The notes under the pieces are model-generated. The model was given only the letters and a program-made list of their open reading frames with translations, did no database searches and was not told the DNA's origin. DNA of 64,000 nt from an uncultured Pelagibacteraceae bacterium (GTDB lineage Bacteria > Pseudomonadota > Alphaproteobacteria > Pelagibacterales > AG-422-B15): positions 94,723 through 158,722 of the forward strand of contig CACMLX010000002.1 of NCBI GenBank assembly GCA_902614655.1. The letters run 5' to 3'. The translations under genes and the position numbers were made by a program. Positions 49,799 through 59,939 of the stretch are shown in pieces (the stretch's first letter is position 1; each line of letters starts with the position of its first letter).

Positions 49799-51928
49799 AT
49801 GATAAGAAAAAATACAAATTCAGACAATAAGTTCTTAAACAGAGAATTATCATGGCTTCTTTTTAACCAAAGAGTTTTAGATGAGGCTAATGATGCTAAA
49901 GTGCCGTTAATCGAAAGAGTTAATTTTCTCTCAATTTCTGCAAGTAATCTGGACGAATTTTATATGGTAAGAATACCAAGTCTTTTGGATGAAATAGAAA
50001 ATAATCCAAACAAAATAAGCCATGACGGCATGACTGGACATCAGCAATTAAAAGCAGCACAAAATGCATCTGCAAAAATATTTAAGAGTCAGGATGTTTC
50101 TTTTAGAAAGCTTGTTAGAGAATTAAATGCAGAAAAAATAATTCATATTACGCCTAATAAATTAAATATAAGATTGAGAAAAAATCTAAAGAAACTTTTT
50201 AATGAAGAAATACTGCCTATATTAACGCCAATTTCAATTGACCCAGTGCATCCATTTCCATTTATTCCAAATGAAGGACTGTGTATTTCATTGAGTTTAG
50301 TGGCAGGAGGTTCAAATAAACCGTTTAATTCGGTAATCATTGTTCCGCGAGCATTAAACAGACTTGTGTTTATTCAAGAAGGTAAAAAAGAATACTATTT
50401 ATTTGTTGAAGATATTATTAGATATTTTTTTAAAGATCTATTCCCAAATTCTAAATTGTTGGATAGTGCAATATTCAGAGTCATAAGAGACAGTGATATC
50501 GATTACGAATATGAGGATGATGAAGATGTTATTAAATATTTTGAAAAAGCTTTAACAAAAAGAAAAAGAGGGGAAATAGTAAGGCTAGAAATTTTAAAAA
50601 ACATATCATCTAAAAAGAAAAACTTTTTAAAAAAAAATTTGAATCTTAAAGATGCGCAAGTCATTGCTCTATCAAAGCATGTTGGTTTACAAGATTTATC
50701 GCAGATTCATAATTTAAATAGACCAAAATTAAAATTTAAAAAATTCATATCAAGACCTGTTGAAAGGTTAAAGCAATTTGATAATAATTGTTTTGCTGCC
50801 ATCAGATCAAAAGATTTTGTTGTCCATCATCCATATGAAACTTTTGATGTTGTAGTTGATTATTTAAATCAGGCTGCTATAGATCCAAAAGTAGTAGCTA
50901 TTAAACAAACGATTTACAGAACCACTGCTGATAGTCCTATTATAAAAGCCCTTACAAAAGCAGCAGATAACGGCAAGAGTGTTACAGCTGTTGTTGAAAT
51001 CAAAGCAAGATTTGATGAGGAATCTAATTTAGCTCTTGCCAATCAAATGGAGAAATCAGGAGTTCAAATTGTATATGGTTTCGCTCAATTGAAGACGCAT
51101 GCAAAGGCAAGTCTAATTATCAGAAGAGAAGCAGGCAAATTAAAAAGCTATGTACATGTAGGCACAGGAAACTATCATCCAAAAAATGCTAAAACTTATG
51201 AAGACCTGTCATTATTTACGGCAGATGAAAAAATCTGCAAAGACATTGAGAGAATCTTTAATTACATGACTGGGTATGCTTCTCCAATGAAATTAAATGA
51301 TATAGTGCTCTCTCCACCCGCAATGCGAAATCAAATTAATGCAATGATTGATAATGAAATTAAAAATGCAAAGAAAAGTAAACCATCTGGTATCTGGCTT
51401 AAAATGAACTCTTTGGTTGACCCTCAAATGATCTCCAAGCTTTATGAGGCTTCTGCAGCGGGAGTAAAAATTGAATTATTCATTAGAGGAATTTGCTGCT
51501 TAAGACCAGGAGTTAAAAAACTTTCTGAAAATATTGTTGTTAAAAGTATCATTGGCCGGTATTTAGAGCATGCTAGAATCTTCTGTTTTGCAAACGAATC
51601 TAATATACCATCAAAAAATAACACCGTTTTAATTGGATCAGCTGATCTTATGCCTAGAAATCTGGATAGAAGAGTTGAAATATTAACCCCCATAAAGAAC
51701 TCCACTGTCCAAGAACAAATACTGAATCAAATAATGGTTGCCAATTTTCTAGACAATGAGCAAACGTGGATGATGAACGATGATGGCACATACAAAAGAG
51801 TTAAACAAAAAGGTAAGACGTTTAATGCACATAAATACTTCATGTCAAATCCAAGTTTATCAGGTAGAGGAAAATTAAAAGGAAATAGAAAGCCGAAGAA
51901 ACTACTCTCTCTGATGCGTTATGAATAA
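49799..51928 (+). CDS. ppk: Polyphosphate kinase 1
   Basis: FLNRELSWLLFNQRVLDEA, KARFDEESNLALANQMEKSGVQIVYG, HAKASLIIRR, VHVGTGNYHPKNAKTYEDLSLFTAD; start refined to 49799. Confidence 0.97.
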   Translation: MIRKNTNSDNKFLNRELSWLLFNQRVLDEANDAKVPLIERVNFLSISASNLDEFYMVRIPSLLDEIENNPNKISHDGMTGHQQLKAAQNASAKIFKSQDVSFRKLVRELNAEKIIHITPNKLNIRLRKNLKKLFNEEILPILTPISIDPVHPFPFIPNEGLCISLSLVAGGSNKPFNSVIIVPRALNRLVFIQEGKKEYYLFVEDIIRYFFKDLFPNSKLLDSAIFRVIRDSDIDYEYEDDEDVIKYFEKALTKRKRGEIVRLEILKNISSKKKNFLKKNLNLKDAQVIALSKHVGLQDLSQIHNLNRPKLKFKKFISRPVERLKQFDNNCFAAIRSKDFVVHHPYETFDVVVDYLNQAAIDPKVVAIKQTIYRTTADSPIIKALTKAADNGKSVTAVVEIKARFDEESNLALANQMEKSGVQIVYGFAQLKTHAKASLIIRREAGKLKSYVHVGTGNYHPKNAKTYEDLSLFTADEKICKDIERIFNYMTGYASPMKLNDIVLSPPAMRNQINAMIDNEIKNAKKSKPSGIWLKMNSLVDPQMISKLYEASAAGVKIELFIRGICCLRPGVKKLSENIVVKSIIGRYLEHARIFCFANESNIPSKNNTVLIGSADLMPRNLDRRVEILTPIKNSTVQEQILNQIMVANFLDNEQTWMMNDDGTYKRVKQKGKTFNAHKYFMSNPSLSGRGKLKGNRKPKKLLSLMRYE

Positions 51929-53414
51929 TTTAATTCCCAAAAAAAAATTATTTTTTAAAGACGAACGTATTGCAGTAATCGATATTGGCTCTGATACAGT
52001 TCGTTTTCAAATTTTTGAAAACTTTAGGTATAATCAGATAGCTATTTTTAATAAAAAAATTTCATGTGGGTTAGGTAAAGATCTAATTAAAAACAATAAG
52101 CTTAATAAAGACTCTATAAAAAGAGCAATGAATGCGTTCTATTATATAAAGGAATTGATAGACTCATCAAATATTAAAAATTTTGAAATTTTTGCAACAG
52201 AAGCTGTCCGTGTTGCTGAAAATAGAGAATCATTTGTTGCTGATGTAGAAAATATTTTTAAAAAGAAAATACATGTATTAACTGGCGATGAAGAAGCAAA
52301 ATTTTCTGCCATGGGGTGTATTGTTGGCCTAAAAAAATCAAGTGGTCTCGTTGCCGATCTCGGCGGTGGCAGCTTAGAACTCGCAGAAGTTAAAAAGAAA
52401 GAAATAATGAATACATTGTCTTTGCCTCTAGGTGTTCACAGAGCAAAAACTAAAAATAAAAAAATAATAGAAAAATTCAAAAACTCTCTACGGCATACTG
52501 AATGGCTTAATGAAAATAAGTTTAAAAGGGTAATCCTTACAGGCGGCACGTGGAGAGCTTTAGTTAAATTATATTTTGATAAGTATAGCTATCCTCTCAA
52601 AGTCATTCATCATTTCAAACCTGATTTTGACAACTTTGTATCAATGCTTGAAGAAGTTTCAAATTTTAAAAAAAAGGATTTGCAACAATATTCATTAATT
52701 ACAAAAGATAAAACACCATTTATACGATACGCAGCCAAGGTTGCGATGGAAATAATAAATAAGGCCTCTGCTAAGCAAGTAGTTATTTCATACACAGCTA
52801 TCAGAGAAGGTTATATTTCTAATAAATTAAGCTTAAGCTCAAATAGCGATCCGCTTGAATATCAATCATTAAAAGTTGCCGCAATTTCTAACGAATTAAA
52901 TCCTAGTGCCGTAAATTATGAGAATATTAAATTATTCACAAATAATTTTTTTAAAAGAAAATCCTATTTAAATAAAAGAATAAGAGTGTCCTCTATAAGT
53001 TATTTATCAACGGGAGACAGTATAGCTCGTGACGAGAGGGGATTGTTTGTATTTAAACAAATATTAAAATCAGAAATATTAAAGTTTAGCCATTCTGACA
53101 GAGTTACACTCGCTACTGTTATTTATGTTTTTCACAATGGAATAGATCTAAATGAGATAAAAGATTATAGAAAAGTTATAAATAAAAATAAATTATTAAG
53201 CAGTATTGAGCTTGGATTATTCTTAAGAATTGTATATGAAATTGGAAAATTATCTAATTTTAATTACAGCAATATCAGTATTTATGTAAAAGATTCAAAT
53301 TTGATATTTTCTATCCCAAAAAACTATTCAGAACTTTTAAACAGTAGATTTAATAAATTTATTTTAATGCTTTCAAAGCACAAAAAATTATCACAAAAGA
53401 TTATATTTGTTTAA
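51921..53414 (+). CDS. ppx: Exopolyphosphatase (Ppx/GppA family)
   Basis: IAVIDIGSDTVRFQIFE, EIFATEAVRVAENRESF, LTGDEEAKFSAMG, VADLGGGSLELAEV. Confidence 0.95.
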   Translation: MNNLIPKKKLFFKDERIAVIDIGSDTVRFQIFENFRYNQIAIFNKKISCGLGKDLIKNNKLNKDSIKRAMNAFYYIKELIDSSNIKNFEIFATEAVRVAENRESFVADVENIFKKKIHVLTGDEEAKFSAMGCIVGLKKSSGLVADLGGGSLELAEVKKKEIMNTLSLPLGVHRAKTKNKKIIEKFKNSLRHTEWLNENKFKRVILTGGTWRALVKLYFDKYSYPLKVIHHFKPDFDNFVSMLEEVSNFKKKDLQQYSLITKDKTPFIRYAAKVAMEIINKASAKQVVISYTAIREGYISNKLSLSSNSDPLEYQSLKVAAISNELNPSAVNYENIKLFTNNFFKRKSYLNKRIRVSSISYLSTGDSIARDERGLFVFKQILKSEILKFSHSDRVTLATVIYVFHNGIDLNEIKDYRKVINKNKLLSSIELGLFLRIVYEIGKLSNFNYSNISIYVKDSNLIFSIPKNYSELLNSRFNKFILMLSKHKKLSQKIIFV

Positions 53415-53417
53415 TCA

Positions 53418-54512
53418 ATGGAAAATATCAGTTTTATTCTTAATAAGCTAGAAGATGCAATAATCGTTCTTGATTCCGATCAAAAAATTGTTTTTCAAAA
53501 TTCCCATTCAATAGATTTATTTGAAAATAATTATACTGGTCAAAATATAACAAACTTAATTAGAAGCCCAATAGTTTTAGAGGCATTAGAAAATGTATAT
53601 AAAAATAAAGAAACAGAAATAATTGAATATAATAGTGAGTACGGAAGTTTATCACCTAGATCAACAAATTTTTACAATGTGGAGATTAGTTATGAGAAAA
53701 ATCATCTCCAATTAACTAACACAAGAGACAATTATGTTATTCTAATGAAAAATATAACTCCTTTAAAAAATATTGAAAGAGTACGCTCTTCTTTCATTGC
53801 AAACGTAAGTCATGAGCTAAAAACACCTCTTGCTACAATCATGGGTTTTTTGGAGACTATAAGAGGTCCAGCAAAAGATGATCAAAAATCTATGTCTAAG
53901 TTTCTTGGTATTATGGATAAAGAAACAATTCGCATGAAAAGACTGATAGATGATTTAATTGTCGTATCTAAAATAGAGTCTGATGAGCATATTCATCCAA
54001 CCAAAAAAGTTAATTTATTGAAAACAATAGATAATGTGGCTGAAAGTCTTAAAGAATACGCATTGACAAAGAATATTAAAATAAGTGTCAACCATCAACT
54101 TAGTGAGGGTTTATTTGTATTGGGAAATGAAGATGAGTTGGTACAGGTCTTTACAAATATTATAGATAATTCGATTAAATATGGAAAACTAAACAGCTCA
54201 ATAGATATATTGGCAGAAAAAATCAAAAAGCAAACTGATTATAGTGATAATAAAAAGCTATTTCCACAACTTGTATCAAAAATCAGCGTTAAAGATGAAA
54301 GCGAAGGCATTCATCCTAAACATCTAGCAAGATTAACTGAACGTTTTTACCGTGTAGATGCAGCAAGATCAAAAGAAATCGGTGGAACGGGTTTAGGGTT
54401 AACCATAGTTAAACATATTTTAAATAAGCACAGAGGACATTTAGATATAAAAAGTGAAATAAATCAAGGCAGTACATTTTCAGTAGAATTGCCTATTGCA
54501 CCCATTTCATAA
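53418..54512 (+). CDS. phoR: Phosphate regulon sensor histidine kinase PhoR
   Basis: PAS-like N-terminus, FIANVSHELKTPLATIMGFLETIRG (H box), TERFYRVDAARSKEIGGTGLGLTIVKHI (G2). Confidence 0.92.
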   Translation: MENISFILNKLEDAIIVLDSDQKIVFQNSHSIDLFENNYTGQNITNLIRSPIVLEALENVYKNKETEIIEYNSEYGSLSPRSTNFYNVEISYEKNHLQLTNTRDNYVILMKNITPLKNIERVRSSFIANVSHELKTPLATIMGFLETIRGPAKDDQKSMSKFLGIMDKETIRMKRLIDDLIVVSKIESDEHIHPTKKVNLLKTIDNVAESLKEYALTKNIKISVNHQLSEGLFVLGNEDELVQVFTNIIDNSIKYGKLNSSIDILAEKIKKQTDYSDNKKLFPQLVSKISVKDESEGIHPKHLARLTERFYRVDAARSKEIGGTGLGLTIVKHILNKHRGHLDIKSEINQGSTFSVELPIAPIS

Positions 54513-54552
54513 GGTGCAATAATAGTTTAACAAATCTTGGTTAAAATAAAAT

Positions 54553-55275
54553 ATGGCGACTCAATTTGTTTTGTTTGGTTATCATCATTTGGCAACAATT
54601 TTCACAATTGTGACTATTTCAATTTTATTTCCTTTCTTTGTTCGATTTATAAATAATAAAAATGTAACTAGATCAATTTTTTTGTTAATTGGTTTTATAT
54701 TAATTTCTCATGAGATAATAAAGCCATTTTATCGAGTGATATTTTATGATCATTCTATTTACGAAGTATTGCCATTGCACATTTGCCATATAGCTGCAAT
54801 ATCAATGGGATTATATGTGTATACAAAGATTAAATTTTTTTTCGAAGTGGGTTATTTTTTTGGATTAAGTGGAAATTTCCTTGCAATCATTACACCAGAT
54901 TTGGATTTCTCATTTCCTGATGCAGAGTATATTACTTATTATTTCGGTCATGGTTTATTACTGCTTTGTGTAATATATGCCTGTGTATGTACGAAGGTTC
55001 AATTAACCTGGTGGTCAGTTTTACGAGTTCTTTTGTTTGCCGTTTGTTTATTACCTATAATTTATGGACTAAATATTTATATTTCTCAATTCTTTAAAGG
55101 TGTAAATTATTGGTATTTAATGATAACGCCTGCCGCGAACACACTTTTAGATATATTTCCATCTCCTCCAATGCACATTCCTTATTTGGCTGTGTTAACA
55201 GTTATTATATTCACATTAATTTATCTTCCCTTTAAATATCTTAATAAAAACAGTTATTTAAACTATCAACAATAA
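54553..55275 (+). CDS. TIGR02206/YwaF-like membrane protein
   Basis: 240 aa multi-TM; LPLHICHIAAISMGLYV, FFGLSGNFLAIITPDL, YYFGHGLLL. Confidence 0.75.
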   Translation: MATQFVLFGYHHLATIFTIVTISILFPFFVRFINNKNVTRSIFLLIGFILISHEIIKPFYRVIFYDHSIYEVLPLHICHIAAISMGLYVYTKIKFFFEVGYFFGLSGNFLAIITPDLDFSFPDAEYITYYFGHGLLLLCVIYACVCTKVQLTWWSVLRVLLFAVCLLPIIYGLNIYISQFFKGVNYWYLMITPAANTLLDIFPSPPMHIPYLAVLTVIIFTLIYLPFKYLNKNSYLNYQQ

Positions 55276-55280
55276 ACTGA

Positions 55281-55320
55281 CATTCATAAAACTGTAATAA
55301 AACTGTTATAAACATGTAAC
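55281..55320 (+). promoter_or_regulatory. Probable PHO box array upstream of pstS
   Basis: 11-bp-spaced half-sites CATTCAT(55281) CTGTAAT(55292) CTGTTAT(55303) ATGTAAC(55314), matching the CTGTCAT-N4-CTGTCAT layout. Confidence 0.75.
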
Positions 55321-55356
55321 CAAGTCAAAATAATTTATTGAAGATTCTAAACCTTA

Positions 55357-56430
55357 ATGGAGAAAATAATGAGATTAATCAAAATAATGATTATTGCAGT
55401 TTTCGCTTCATCAATTTTTACATTCAGTTCTCAAGCTAGAGATACTATAAAAATCGTTGGTTCGTCGACTGTATACCCTTATGCAACCGTAGTTGCTGAG
55501 AGATTTGGAAAGACTGGATTTAATACACCAGTGATTGAGAGTACTGGTACGGGCGGTGGAATGAAATTATTCTGTGCTGGAGTTGGTACCGATCACCCCG
55601 ATATTACCAATGCGTCTCGTAAAATTAAAAGTAAAGAAAAGGCATTATGCGCTAAAAATGGCGTTACTGATATAATTGAAATTACAATTGGTAATGACGG
55701 CTTGACGCTTGCTCATAGCTTAGATGCTGCCGATGCAGACTTTACGCAAGAGCATTTATTTTTAGCAATTGCAGAAAAAGTACCCGCTAATGTTGCAAAA
55801 GATGGCGAGGGTAATGTCATTGCTGGAAATTTAATTGATAACCCATATGAAAAATGGTCTGACATTGATGCTTCATTACCTGATCATAAAATTGAAATCC
55901 TAGTTGCACCGCCGACATCTGGTACAAGAGATGCTTGGAATTCACTTATTATGAAAAAAGGTTGCAAAGCAGCAGGCGCATACACACTTTGGGAAAATGC
56001 CGGTGAAAAGGCAAAGAAAAAATGTGCAGTAGTGCGAGAAGATGGAAGAGTTATTGAAGCTGGTGAAAACGACACTTTAATAGTTCAAAAATTATCAGAG
56101 GATCCAGAAAGATTTGGTTACTTTGGTTACAGCTATCTTTTGGCTAACGAAGATAAAATTAAATCTGCTTCGATAACTGGAATTCAGCCAACGCTTGCCG
56201 GTATCCAGGATTATTCTTACCCAATTGCACGACCATTACAGTTTTACGTGAAAAAAGCTCACGTAGGTGTTGTGCCAGGAATTGAAGAGTTTCTTGAAGC
56301 TTTCACAAGCCCTGATGCAATGGGCGAAGATGGATATCTAACTGATATCGGTTTAGTTGCATTATCTGATGGTGATGCATCTGATATAAGATCAAGAGTT
56401 GCTAACTTAGAAACACTCGATCTAGACTAA
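55357..56430 (+). CDS. pstS: Phosphate ABC transporter substrate-binding protein
   Basis: IKIVGSSTVYPYATVVAERFGK, STGTGGGMKLFCAGVGTDHPDITNASRKIK, signal peptide. Confidence 0.96.
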   Translation: MEKIMRLIKIMIIAVFASSIFTFSSQARDTIKIVGSSTVYPYATVVAERFGKTGFNTPVIESTGTGGGMKLFCAGVGTDHPDITNASRKIKSKEKALCAKNGVTDIIEITIGNDGLTLAHSLDAADADFTQEHLFLAIAEKVPANVAKDGEGNVIAGNLIDNPYEKWSDIDASLPDHKIEILVAPPTSGTRDAWNSLIMKKGCKAAGAYTLWENAGEKAKKKCAVVREDGRVIEAGENDTLIVQKLSEDPERFGYFGYSYLLANEDKIKSASITGIQPTLAGIQDYSYPIARPLQFYVKKAHVGVVPGIEEFLEAFTSPDAMGEDGYLTDIGLVALSDGDASDIRSRVANLETLDLD

Positions 56431-56501
56431 AAGACTTGATTAATCCACAACTGAGGCAAGTTATGCTTGTCTCAGTTGTTGAATAAGCATTATGGTGAAG
56501 C

Positions 56502-57893
56502 ATGGGATTTATATTAATTTCTTTAATTATTCTAATTGGTATCACCAGCTATTTTCTAGGAAATTTAAGAGCAAAAAATCTTAGGACTTCAAATCAAAAA
56601 AATCTTAAATCACTTAGTCATTATTATGGGTACTACGTAGCTCTATGGGCTGTTGTGCCGGCGTTATTGATACTGTTGATGATTACCTCGTTTAAATCAT
56701 TTTTTATTGAGCAATATGTATTAAGTGATTTCATAGCACTTGGCAGTTATACAGAAACAGAACTAAGTTTATTATTTACCCAAATCGAAAACATTGCAAT
56801 GGGCATAAAACTGTTTGATGAAAATACTATTCTTATAGATGGCGCCGTAAATAAATTAAATTATATTAATAAGACGAGTGAAAACTTAACTTATGTTACA
56901 GTTCTTGGGTTTTCAGGCTTACTTGTACTTTACTCAATATTCAATATTAATCACAAACTTAATTCTAGAAAAATTGTCGAGAAATTTTTAATAGTCTTGT
57001 ATTTTACATGCTCACTTGTCGCTATTATGACTACTGTTGGAATAATTTTTTCCTTATTATATGAAACGTTGCGTTTTTTTTCTCAAGTTCCAATAACCGA
57101 TTTTTTATTTGGATTAAATTGGAGTCCTCAAAGAGTTTTTGTTAGAGAAGCTGGAGATCTTGATACAAGAGACTTGGCCAATGCATTTGGCGCTGTTCCA
57201 TTATTTGCTGGAACATTTCTTATTGCATTAATTGCAATGTGTGTTTCAGTCCCAGTTGGCTTACTCACAGCCATTTATATGTCTGAATACGCTTCTCCAA
57301 AAGTCAGAGATTGGGCTAAGCCAATTATTGAAATTCTTGCTGGCATTCCAACGGTTGTATACGGATTTTTTGCAGCGTTAACTGTCGCGCCTTTAGTGAG
57401 AGATATCGGTCAGGGTGCTGGACTAACTGTCTCTTCTGAAAGCGCTCTAGCTGCGGGATTTGTTATGGGAATAATGATAATACCATTTATTTCATCACTT
57501 TCTGATGATGTAATAAAATCTGTACCTCAGAGTTTAAGGGAAGGCTCTTATGCCATGGGAGCAACCAAAAGGGAAACAATTGTAAAAGTATTATTGCCAG
57601 CTGCTTTGCCAGGCATTGTCGGTTCATTTCTATTAGCTGTCTCAAGAGCAATTGGGGAGACAATGATTGTTGTTATGGCTGCAGGATTAAATGCAAAATT
57701 AACAGCCAATCCACTTGATGCGGCAACTACAATTACTACTCAGATTGTTGTTATTTTAATCGGTGATCAAGAATTTGATAGCCCAAAAACACAGTCAGCT
57801 TTTGCTCTGGGTTTAACTTTGTTCGTTGTTACTTTGGCTCTAAATTTTATAGCTTTACAGGTCGTAAAAAAATATACGGAGAGATATGACTGA
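56502..57893 (+). CDS. pstC: Phosphate ABC transporter permease PstC
   Basis: AGIPTVVYGFFAALTVAPLVRD, REGSYAMGATKRETIVKVLLPAALPGIVGSFLLAVSRAIGETMIVVMAAG. Confidence 0.96.
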   Translation: MGFILISLIILIGITSYFLGNLRAKNLRTSNQKNLKSLSHYYGYYVALWAVVPALLILLMITSFKSFFIEQYVLSDFIALGSYTETELSLLFTQIENIAMGIKLFDENTILIDGAVNKLNYINKTSENLTYVTVLGFSGLLVLYSIFNINHKLNSRKIVEKFLIVLYFTCSLVAIMTTVGIIFSLLYETLRFFSQVPITDFLFGLNWSPQRVFVREAGDLDTRDLANAFGAVPLFAGTFLIALIAMCVSVPVGLLTAIYMSEYASPKVRDWAKPIIEILAGIPTVVYGFFAALTVAPLVRDIGQGAGLTVSSESALAAGFVMGIMIIPFISSLSDDVIKSVPQSLREGSYAMGATKRETIVKVLLPAALPGIVGSFLLAVSRAIGETMIVVMAAGLNAKLTANPLDAATTITTQIVVILIGDQEFDSPKTQSAFALGLTLFVVTLALNFIALQVVKKYTERYD

Positions 57894-59169
57894 TAGAATA
57901 GAACAAAGAATAAATAGTTTAAATAAAAGGCTCAATTCAGAGAAAAGATTTAGGATTTATTGTATTGGTGCAATGAGCTTTGCGCTTGCATGGGTGCTTA
58001 TTTTATTTCTAAATATATTTTCATCTGGCTATTCAGCATTTTATAGAACTGTTATCCAGGTAGATGTACCTTTTTTAAATCTTATTGAAGACACGACACA
58101 ATTTTCTGAGATGAGTTCAGAGGATATTAACAACCTGTCAATGTATTCTTTTTCCAAAAAAGCTATTTATAGACTTTTTCCAGATATTGAAGAGAAAAAA
58201 GATAAGAAAATGTTGATACGATTATTCAGTATTGAATTTGAGCAAGAAATAAGAGAATTTTTAAAATCGAATAAGTCAAATATAAATGAAACAGAAACAA
58301 TATATTTAACTGCCTCCGACGATGTAGATCAGGTTAATAAAGGAAACTACCCAAGGGACTTAGATGAAGACAAAAGAAGAATTAAAGATATTCAACTTTT
58401 ATTTTTTGATGACCTTGTAGATAGGGGACTTGTCAGCTATGAATTCAATCTACCATTTTTAATGAGGGGTGACAGCCGAGAACCTGAACTGGCAGGAGTA
58501 GGAGGTTCAATAGTAGGTTCTTTATTCACAATTTTGGTAGTTTTGATTTTGTCTTTTCCTATTGGAATTTTTGCAGCTATTTATCTTGAGGAATTTGCAC
58601 CAAAAAATAAAGTTACCGATTTTATTGAAATTAATATTAATAATTTAGCAGCGGTACCTTCTATTGTATTTGGCTTATTGGGGCTTGGTATTATTTTAAA
58701 TACATTTGGATTGCCAAGGTCAACACCTCTGGTTGGAGGCATAGTCTTATCTTTAATGACCCTACCAACAATAATTATTGCAACTAGAGCCTCATTAAGG
58801 GCAGTGCCGCCATCAATAAGAGAAGGTGCATTAGCAGTCGGAGCAACCAAAATGCAAGCAGTAATGCATCATGTAGTTCCTGTAGCAATGCCTGGTGCAT
58901 TAACAGGTACGATTATAGGCCTTGCTCAAGCACTTGGAGAAACTGCGCCATTATTATTAATTGGTATGGTGGCATTTGTTGTAGATGTTCCACAAACACC
59001 GCTGGACGCTTCTGCCTCTTTGCCAGTCCAGGTTTATTTATGGTCAGAAAGCGCAGAAAGAGGTTATGTTGAAAAAACTTCAGCTACAATTATGATGTTG
59101 CTTGGATTTTTAATTTTAATGAATTTAGCTGCAGTATTAATTAGAAGAAAATTTGAAACAAAATGGTAA
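57886..59169 (+). CDS. pstA: Phosphate ABC transporter permease PstA
   Basis: NLAAVPSIVFGLLGLGI, REGALAVGATKMQAVMHHVVPVAMPGALTGTIIGLAQALGETAPLLLIG. Confidence 0.96.
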   Translation: MTDRIEQRINSLNKRLNSEKRFRIYCIGAMSFALAWVLILFLNIFSSGYSAFYRTVIQVDVPFLNLIEDTTQFSEMSSEDINNLSMYSFSKKAIYRLFPDIEEKKDKKMLIRLFSIEFEQEIREFLKSNKSNINETETIYLTASDDVDQVNKGNYPRDLDEDKRRIKDIQLLFFDDLVDRGLVSYEFNLPFLMRGDSREPELAGVGGSIVGSLFTILVVLILSFPIGIFAAIYLEEFAPKNKVTDFIEININNLAAVPSIVFGLLGLGIILNTFGLPRSTPLVGGIVLSLMTLPTIIIATRASLRAVPPSIREGALAVGATKMQAVMHHVVPVAMPGALTGTIIGLAQALGETAPLLLIGMVAFVVDVPQTPLDASASLPVQVYLWSESAERGYVEKTSATIMMLLGFLILMNLAAVLIRRKFETKW

Positions 59170-59177
59170 AATAGAAT

Positions 59178-59939
59178 ATGAAAAGTATAAAAATAAAAGC
59201 AGACAACTTGAATGTTTATTATGGAGAGAAACAGGCACTCTTCGATGTTTCCATGTACATGGAAGAAAAACAAGTCACTGCTTTAATAGGTCCATCAGGT
59301 TGTGGTAAATCAACCTTTATTAGATGCTTAAATAGAATGAATGATGTTATCGATATATGTAAAGTACAAGGAAAAATAGAAATCGATGGCAACAATATTT
59401 ATGCACCAAGCATGCAAGTTGAACAACTAAGAGAACGCGTGGGCATGGTTTTTCAAAAGCCGAACCCCTTTCCAAAATCTATTTTTGAAAATGTAGCTTA
59501 TGGTCCAAGAATACATGGAATAGCTGAAAATAAATCTGATTTAGAAGAAATTGTTGTTAACAGTCTAAAAAAAGCAGCTCTCTTTGATGAGGTTAAAGAT
59601 AGATTAAACGATGCGGGAACAGGCCTCTCGGGGGGACAGCAACAAAGATTGTGTATTGCAAGAGCTATATCCGTAAATCCAGATATTATTCTAATGGATG
59701 AACCTTGCTCAGCCTTAGACCCAATAGCTACGGCTAGAATTGAAGAATTAATGGGAGAACTTAAAACAGAATATACAATAATTATTGTCACGCACTCGAT
59801 GCAGCAAGCCGCTAGAGTTTCATCAAGGACAGGTTTTTTTCATTTAGGTAAATTAGTTGAAGTTGATAAGACTGAAACAATCTTTTCAAATCCATCAGAT
59901 CAGAGAACGCAAGATTATATAACAGGGAGGTTTGGTTAA
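59178..59939 (+). CDS. pstB: Phosphate ABC transporter ATP-binding protein
   Basis: [82 protein letters not shown]. Confidence 0.98.
   Translation: MKSIKIKADNLNVYYGEKQALFDVSMYMEEKQVTALIGPSGCGKSTFIRCLNRMNDVIDICKVQGKIEIDGNNIYAPSMQVEQLRERVGMVFQKPNPFPKSIFENVAYGPRIHGIAENKSDLEEIVVNSLKKAALFDEVKDRLNDAGTGLSGGQQQRLCIARAISVNPDIILMDEPCSALDPIATARIEELMGELKTEYTIIIVTHSMQQAARVSSRTGFFHLGKLVEVDKTETIFSNPSDQRTQDYITGRFG

Noticed and set aside
58581-58850. 89-aa minus-strand ORF in pstA
   Set aside because: Antisense shadow ORF of the conserved permease region
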